DNA from: Tamarix chinensis
Taxonomy: Eukaryota; Streptophyta; Magnoliopsida; Caryophyllales; Tamaricaceae
Reading direction: 5' to 3'
Assembly (NCBI GenBank): GCA_030549775.1
Contig: CM060180.1
Span: 80,755,672-80,819,671, forward strand
DNA length: 64,000 nucleotides
This document shows positions 57,140 through 64,000 of the stretch, piece by piece. The notes under the pieces are model-generated. The model ran no database searches. It was not told where the DNA came from and was given only the letters and a program-made list of their open reading frames with translations. The first letter of the stretch is position 1. Every line of letters begins with the position of its first letter. The position numbers and the translations under genes are program-made.

Positions 57140-58080
57140 ATAGGATATGATGGCCGCTAATTGCTGCTATGAGCATATCAAAATTTTAATGGAGACCACT
57201 AGAACATATATGAAGGGCCAGGTCTGAGCACCTTAAGCTCCACTTATGCTGGTAGCTGCACCAGCTCCAGAGGGTTTGCTTAGGAGGGTTGGGCATCATC
57301 ACTCACTAATCATCGAGGGCTAGGAGGAACCCAATATCATGGAACGATGGGTCTAAGAAATGGAGAAGACTTTCACCGGCTTCGGTTGCACAGAAGATAG
57401 GATAGTAGATGTGGTTGTCTACTATCTGAAAGGAAGGGCAACCACATGGTAAAGGAACATCTAACATAGGGGCGGAGAACCAATGGGATGAGGACTATTC
57501 TTGGAGGCATTGTGATCCTAATTCTACCCAACTCACCTGCGCCTGAAGAAGTAAGATGAGTTCATGGTGCTTTGACAAGGGAGCATGTCCATCGAGGAGT
57601 ATTATACATGATTTATGAACTTGGTCCACTTTACCTCAAAGGTAGCGGCTACTGAGGTTATACAAGTTCACCGCATCAAGATCAGACTAAAATTCTAGTA
57701 TTAAGAGCTATTGGTGGGAGTCACTTCGCCAAATATTGTAAGGATGTATGAGCAAGCATTTGAGGCATCCTGAGTCATCTAGACTTGAAGTGCTCAATCA
57801 GGGGGAAATAAGAAATTTGAGAGTCGCTAGCATCCCGGTGATTGGAATGAGGCTTTCTTAGATGTAGTTTGCCACCTAGATTTGGATGAAGTATGGATTC
57901 AACACACTGATCAAGAGGTTTGTTTAGGGGTCATGCCTAGGATAGGCAGTACCACTATAAGAGATGTTGATTAGATCACAAAGGGGTCAAATGCAAAGGC
58001 TAAAAGGTGATGTATTATAGATGTGTCATGGTGGGGCATAGGGCATATGAGTGCCAAGTTTGCAGCGGTAGCAATTAGAG
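57140..58080 (+). pseudogene. Tekay/Del-like gag remnant
   Basis: Related line by line to the gag at 52440-53280: CHHTLMET-like start, VVYYLKGRATTW-like segment near 57420, EEYYT and YQELLVGVT-like pieces (57590-57730), then knuckles near 57945-58065 with KGVKCKG and MVGHRAYEC. Many stops. Confidence 0.75.
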
Positions 58081-58749
58081 GAGCCAAACATAAGATGAGA
58101 GCACGAGATCTATCCCATAGCCACAATAGTAGATACAAAGAGTTCCTCCATCGCCAGCTAGTGTCTCTAGCTAAGCTAGTCAGCCAAGAAGTCCAAGGCC
58201 TCATCCTTTTCAACAAGCGCAAGGATTAGCTAGTGCACTAGGATTTCCATCAATAGGACACCTAAACATAATGATTTAGGTAGAGGCAAAACACCAAGAT
58301 GGTGTGGCAATTAGTACGATCAGGGTCTCTACTTATTTGCTTGTGTGTTGTTTCATCCTAGTGCCTCACACTCTTTTGTGATTTTATTTTGTAGCTAGAG
58401 ATGCCTTATCTCCTTCAAGTTGCATTTCTACTTTTGTTGTGTTACCCTCTAGGTATAGGATTGCATGCTCTAGGTTATACTAAGGGGTTATTTTGGTAGT
58501 GGGAGGATTGGAGTTTCTATTGGACATCGTAGAGCTAGAGTTGTGTGATTTTTTACGTAGTTATTAGGATGGATATGCTTGGGAAACACCAAGTGCTGAT
58601 TGATTTCTCGTAGGAATGCCTTATTCTATGATAACAAAAGGATTTTAGGGTTTCATATCGGAAGGGTGAACGTAATCCCTCTATAAATATTATATGGACG
58701 ATCGGGTTGAGTAACCTTGAGGGTTATCCACTCTACCTGTGTAGTATCA

Positions 58750-60620
58750 GAGATAGAAAAGAAAATAAGAAGCTATTAAAGTAGTTGACCATAGTTTGAG
58801 AATTTCTCGATGTTTTCCCGATAATGCCAGTAGTTCGAGAAGTGAAGTTTACTTTGGATGTGTTTCTAGGAACATAACCAATATCTAAGGTTCTACACCA
58901 TATGGGACTTGAGAAGATGAAATAACTCAAGGCTTAATTGGAAGATATTTTAGAGGAGGGTTATATTTGATTAAGCATATCATTGTGGGGAGCACTAGTG
59001 CTATTCGTGAGGACGAAGGATGGAAGCTTGAGGTTGTGCATCAACTACCGAGGGTTAAACAATGTGATAGTGAAGAAACATTATCCATTTATAAGGGTCG
59101 ATGACTTATTCGATCAGATTAAGGGAGAAAATTTGTTCACCAAGATTGATCTTTAGTAGGCTACAATGAATTGAGAATAGTAGAGCAAGACATTCCTAAG
59201 ACTACTTTCTAGAGAAGGTATGGCCATTATGAGTTCACAGTGATGCCCTTCGAACTCACTAATGTGCTCGTAGCTTTCATGTCCCTAATGAACCCAATGT
59301 TCCTTCCTTTCTTGGACCGGTTCATCATGGTGTTTACTGATGGCATTCTCACCTACTCCAGCAACCAAGAGATGCCTGAACATCATTTGAGGCACACTTC
59401 ATCCTTGTTGAAATCACACCAACTATATACCTAACTCTCAAATTGTGAGTTATGGTTAGATCAAGTGGCTTTCCATGGTCATGTGATCTCTTAGGATGGT
59501 GGGGCAGTGAACCCTACCATAATTCAAGCTATTTTTGAGTGGCCTATGCCTACTTCTATGAATTAGGTGCACAATTTTCTAGGGTTAGCCAGTTACAACT
59601 ATCGGTTCATGGAAGAATTTTCTAGGATTACTCGACCATTAACTCAATTGTTGAAGAAGGCTACATGTTTCTAGTGGAATGAGAAGTGTATTGAACCTTT
59701 GGAGGAGTTGAAGAGGAATTTGACTTCAGTCCTCGTGCTCACATTGCCATGTAGGTCTGATGGTTTTTAGGTGTACAGTGATGCTTCCAAGCATGGACTA
59801 GGTTGCATGCTGATGCAATAGGTGGCTTAAGCCTCACGACAACTAAAGCTGCATGGAAAACACTACTTGATACATGACTTAGAGCTTGTTGCAGTGGCAT
59901 TTACCCTTAAGATCTGGAGACATTATCTCTAAGACTTAGAGCTTGTTTCTACATTTGACCATAAGAGCCTCAAGTGCATCTTCACCCAACGAGAGTTGAA
60001 CCTAAGGCAACACCAATGGTTAAAATTAGTTAAGGATTATGACCTGTAATTATCCTACCATGAGGGTAAAGTCAATGTGCTGGCAAATGCACTTAGCCTA
60101 AAGACATCAAATTCCTTGGGCATGATTGTATTATCATATCAATTGTATCAAGAGATCAGGAAGATAGAGATTGAACTTATCACTGTTGGAAGTCTATAGG
60201 CGAGAATCATAGCACTCAATATTACACCTTCAATATTCAATGAGATCCAAGCTAATAAATTTGGTGATTTCATTCTTGAGAGAATCCAGACTAGTATTGG
60301 AGAAGGAGGAGCTAAAAGATTCCAAATCCATGCGGATGGTAGTATTACATAGTGTGGTAGATGGTATGCACTATAGGGGTTTGTGGAGTTTAAGAGGAGG
60401 ATCCATGAGGAAGGACATTATACTCCTTAATCTGTTCGTCCTTAGGGGACAAGTCGTACAAGAACCTAAAGAAGATATATCGGTGGTCTGGCATAAAGTA
60501 GGAAGTGGCAGAGTTCGTCGCCCGATGTTTAACCTATCAGAAGGTTAAGATTGAACACAAGAGATTAGCAGGGCTTGTGCAACCACTTGAAGTTCTCAAG
60601 TGGAAGTGGGACAACATATA
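58750..60620 (+). pseudogene. Tekay/Del-like pol remnant (RT-RNase H-integrase start)
   Basis: [24 protein letters not shown] segment at 59030-59090, FTKIDL near 59137, YGHYEFTVMPFELTN (59219-59263), then FIMVFTDGILTYSS (59323-59364). The family motif is FIDDIL, so a catalytic Asp has become Gly. RNase H: YSDASKHGLGCML near 59775, [18 protein letters not shown] near 59878, [16 protein letters not shown] near 59984. Integrase: YWWSGIK, EFVARCLTYQKVKIEHKR and a LKWKWDNIYV end at 60620, where a foreign LTR begins. Stops and shifts are frequent. Confidence 0.85.
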
Positions 60621-62600
60621 TGTAACACCCTCAAGTATCATAGTTGAAAATTTTCATTTAATTAAAATAATCACAAGCACAGGGGTGTTACCATCGTGAT
60701 TAGCATAAACCTAGCCCTCAGCCAATCTCGTACCAACCACAAGACTAAAAAATAATTTTCACAAAACAATACACGAACTAAGACATGGAACTATAAAAAT
60801 CCAGAATATTCATAATAAAGAGAAGTCAAAGTGCAAACTTAAAGCATTAATATAGAATTGAAAATGGATACAAATCAAGCCCCCGAGGGGAAAAGTGATA
60901 CAATAGTAAAGTGAAACTATAAAATGTAGGGAGTCCATTCAGCACTCGTTCTCAACCCCAAGTAAAGTCCAACAGTCATCACATAGCCCTGCCCAACACA
61001 TCCAGCCCATCATAGGCATAAAACATGGTATCTCCTACCTGCACAACTCAGAAGGGGCCTCTGCTCATAGGAATGAGTAGCACCCATGAAATAAATGATT
61101 AGTATGCTACGTACTGAGCAAGGTAACCATATGGTTAAGGCTATGCAAGATAATAGACAAGTAAGGCATATAATGCATAATTCTGGTTCATATCATCAAT
61201 CCAGACTTAGATTAATATTTCTATTTTATACATTTCTCATATTAATTATGCGTGAGTACAGGGACACTACTATTAAATCTGGTGGACTAAAAACACTCCA
61301 CATGGAAAAACGCACCTGACTACTATTATAACCAGTGCACCAGAATCACTTTATAGTGCAAAACACACCTGACCACTATAATAGCTGGTGGAATGGAAAA
61401 TTATCCTCACTGGTTCTGACTCACATGGTGTTCTACTATAAGTAATTAGTATCTTTCCATATCTTATTACCATGTAAAGTTTGGTTCATGGAGCCTAGAA
61501 TCCCCCACTATAATAGCCGGTGGACCAAAAACACTCCACAGGATAGAACACACCTGACCACTATTATAGTCAGTGGACTAGATAACACTCCACAGGGAAA
61601 AATGCACCTGACCACTATTATAGCCGGTGGACTAGAAAAATATCCTCACCGTGCCCAACTTGATAATCTTTCACTTTAAGTGTTTAGTATTTTATTTATA
61701 TCTTATTTCACACACAACCTGGACTAGACATATATGACCCACTAGACTTCCCATGCACAACCTTTTATTCTCAATTCTCTCGAAACCCTCTACCATATCT
61801 AGGGACCTTTACATAACCTATGACCTCGAGACTTCCTCCCCATAATTTCCTACTCACCATGAGAAACCCAAAATACTTACACACATGGTTCAAGGATCAC
61901 ACACCCATACTCTATTTTAACTCCTTCTTTCTCTCTAAGGTTTCCTTCTAAAACCCTAATCTGGCCTATGTGGCCTCACTTCCCCAGAACCTACACAACC
62001 CATATTCTTCCTTGGTACCAAAAACATCACTTCCCTCAAACCCGACATCACAACCTCACTATCCAACTCCCACACGTGATCATAGAAACCCTAGTACTTC
62101 TCCTTTCTTTTATGTCACCTCCTCAACACCCAAACACCATTTTTTTTACTTGGATAACCTTTCCTCCATATGACACCTCTTACATTCTTTATTCTCCATT
62201 CTAACCATTTCCATTGGTTTTTCCTTTCTTACACACTTCTCTCACTTAGGGTTTCCTACTAAAACCCTAGTTAAGTCCCCTATGCATCCTTACACCAACC
62301 CATATACTATTCTTCACATATGGACCCCAATAACCCTAAAAATTGCTCCTTTATCTTACTTAACCCCCAAGTTAACTTTTTCCATGTAAAGGTCATCCCC
62401 ATGCAAAGCCTAACCATCCCATGGAACCATAAACTCCCCATGTGTGTTTTGTCCATTCCCATAATTGTTCCCATTATTCCTCTTTTTGTCCACCTATAGG
62501 TCATAAGATATTTAGGCCATCCTTACCATCCTATATTCAACTCACTTTCCTCACTCTTTTCATTTCTCTCACAACCACATCACACTATTTAAGGCTTCCT
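60621..62600 (-). mobile_element. Minus-strand gypsy-type LTR interrupting Tekay integrase, right end not seen
   Basis: TGTAACACCC at 60621 breaks the integrase frame exactly. It is the complement of the GGGTGTTACA end found at 56821. The complement of 61080-61130 (a TTGCTCAGTACG stretch) corresponds to the GGCTTACTTAGTAC stretch of the plus-strand LTR. The left flank is ATATA; no matching right end with ATATA was found, and the rest of the integrase does not reappear, so the insertion probably extends past the window. Confidence 0.6.
61263..61690. repeat. Minisatellite, 53-54-bp unit, in two blocks, within LTR
   Basis: CACCTGACYACTATWATAGCCGGTGGAC-like units (written here as consensus pieces CACCTGAC, CACTATTATAG, GGTGGACTA) begin near 61263, 61313, 61366, 61502, 61551 and 61605. 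The two sets of three each end in ATCCTCACYG and TAGTATYTT-like tails, giving a higher-order period of about 238 bp. Confidence 0.85.
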
Positions 62601-64000
62601 ATCATGCATGTCATGTAGGGTAATATTACATAAGAACATTCCAAGTACAAGTAACAATACCATGTTACACATATCATAAAACACGTGCAATTTACCTTAG
62701 CTTCATGCTTAGCAAACAACGTTACAAGAGCATACTCCATAATATATAAGTCACACACATAAAATCAACACATATAACACATATTAGGCCTTAAACATAC
62801 CCTTATCTAAAACGACACTAGGCTTGGAGCATGCTCCTATGCCTCCTTAGGGGTCAGACTTGGTTCACCTATAAGAGGGGAAATACTAGGGTTAACTTCC
62901 CTCTTATTAACATTTTTCATCAATTCCTACTTATCTCTATTATAAAATATTATTAGGGATAATAATAATAATAACAATAGCTTTATCAGTGGTGGTAGTG
63001 GACTCTCTCGGTTGAGAGGGTTGGAGTGATGGTAGTGACGCAGTAAGGGTGGCGAGCAGGTAGTGATGGTTGTGTTGGCCAAGGGTAGTGGAGAAGGATT
63101 GAGGATGAAGGAGAAGGAGAAAGGAAGGTAGGGGGAGGTAGGGGAGGCTTTGATGAGTTGATTGGGTGGTAGGGGAGATGGTGATTGTAGCGAAAAAGAT
63201 GGCTCACAGTGGTGAGAGGGGCAGCGATGGGTGCAAAGGGGCAGGTTGAGCAACCAACTTTGCACGGTTGGGGTGGCTCGTGTAAGGGAAACTAGGAGTG
63301 GTGTGGGGTTCGGTTTGGTGGAGGGTAATGTAGGAACGAGTTTGGATGGAGTTTTGGGAAATGGTGTTGCGTGGCAGCGGCTAGGACAATGTCTAAATTG
63401 GTGGTGGCACAATTACACAAGAGAAATCTAAGCAGGGTAAAGAGGCCAAATGGGATCTGTAGGGGTTATTTATAGGCTATTGAAGGGATAATAAGACAAG
63501 ACAAAGGAGAATACGATAAAGGTAGGGTAAAGAGGCCAAATGGGATCTGTAGGGGCTATTTATAGGCTCTTGAAGGGATAATAAGACAAATGAGAATAAG
63601 ACAAAGGGGAATGTGAGGCAGGGCTTACTGACTGGCTATGGAAGGGGGAGAGAAGGGAAAGGGGAAAGGGCACGCGTGGAAGGAGGTACAGGAAGGTCGG
63701 GGCTAGAAAGGGAAAGGAAAAGGAGGGGGTAGAGAGAAGGGAGGTGTAGGCCAGTAGGGGAAGGATGATGGTAGAGTTGCTAGCCGACCTACAACTTAGG
63801 GATGGGGAGAAGGGAGAGGAAGGAAGAAAGGTCGAGCTAGACAGTCTGGGGGAAAAGAAAAGAATGAAAAAGTAGGAGAGAATCGGCGAGTGAGGGAGGG
63901 AGGAAAAAAAAGAAAAGAAGGTAGGCTGGGGCACACGGGGGAGAGAAGAAATGAAGGGGAGTTAGGCTTAACGTGGCCCAATTCGGGGAAGAAGGAGACA
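62601..64000. other. Unassigned; strongly purine/G-rich to right edge
   Basis: 62601-62900 is AT-rich without a gene. From about 62990 the plus strand is G-rich (GGTGGTAGTGG, GGGGGAGGTAGGGG) and remains purine-rich to the end. The long minus frames here (such as 62927-63412 and 63560-63934) are Ser/Pro/Leu-rich products of this bias, not recognisable proteins. It may be the interior of the LTR starting at 60621. Confidence 0.45.
63434..63613. repeat. 90-bp tandem duplication
   Basis: AGGGTAAAGAGGCCAAATGG occurs at 63434 and 63524; both copies continue with GATCTGTAGGGG-TATTTATAGGCT and GAAGGGATAATAAGACAA. High identity. Confidence 0.9.

Noticed and set aside
62927..63412. 161-codon minus-strand ORF as a gene
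   Set aside because: Ser/Pro/Leu-rich translation of a strand-biased G-rich region with no recognisable domain.
63560..63934. 124-codon minus-strand ORF as a gene
   Set aside because: Translation of a purine-rich tract and a tandem duplication; composition explains its openness.

Overview
This is a window of plant nuclear DNA, almost certainly from an angiosperm. It is AT-rich and dominated by decayed plant LTR retrotransposons (Ty3/gypsy chromovirus-, Tekay- and Athila-like, plus a candidate Ty1/copia solo LTR), MITEs, an L1-type LINE fragment and a Cassandra-type TRIM. One intact host gene with plant-style GT-AG introns lies in the middle. I cannot name the species.

Layout. 1-5892: degenerate Ty3/gypsy element whose 5' LTR runs off the left edge. 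7021-7777: compact Cassandra-like TRIM with 5S-rRNA-derived sequence in both 305-bp LTRs and a near-matching target duplication. 9358-9855: hAT-like non-autonomous element. 12640-15010: plus-strand Athila-type pol remnant, followed by a candidate Ty1/copia solo LTR (15033-16498). 18459-21690: gag-like ORF and an oppositely oriented Athila RNase H/integrase remnant. 21750-23560: old 0.9-kb direct duplication.

24296-50433: a complete 14-exon gene for a HOS15/TBL1-like LisH-WD40 co-repressor. The spliced reading frame is 1707 nt (568 codons plus stop), every intron is GT-AG and phases agree at every junction. The gene is stretched to 26 kb by transposons in its introns. Intron 6 holds a minus-strand non-autonomous LTR element (32931-35517) with a Stowaway-like MITE in one LTR and a Tourist-like MITE just beside it. 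Intron 12 (10.9 kb) holds an L1 LINE fragment carrying a hAT-like MITE, a third LTR of the intron-6 family, a tandem array of nine nearly identical 303-bp units (43173-45899) and a Tourist-like MITE (48318-48787).

50434-64000: the 3' UTR with a 144-bp duplication, then Tekay/Del-like gag and pol remnants, an Athila gag remnant, and from 60621 a minus-strand retrotransposon LTR that interrupts the Tekay integrase and continues to or beyond the right edge. Only the HOS15-like gene looks functional as protein coding; the retroelement reading frames are broken by stops, frameshifts and deletions. The most unusual structure is the homogeneous 303-bp array inside the HOS15-like intron, whose unit begins in the tail of an LTR.
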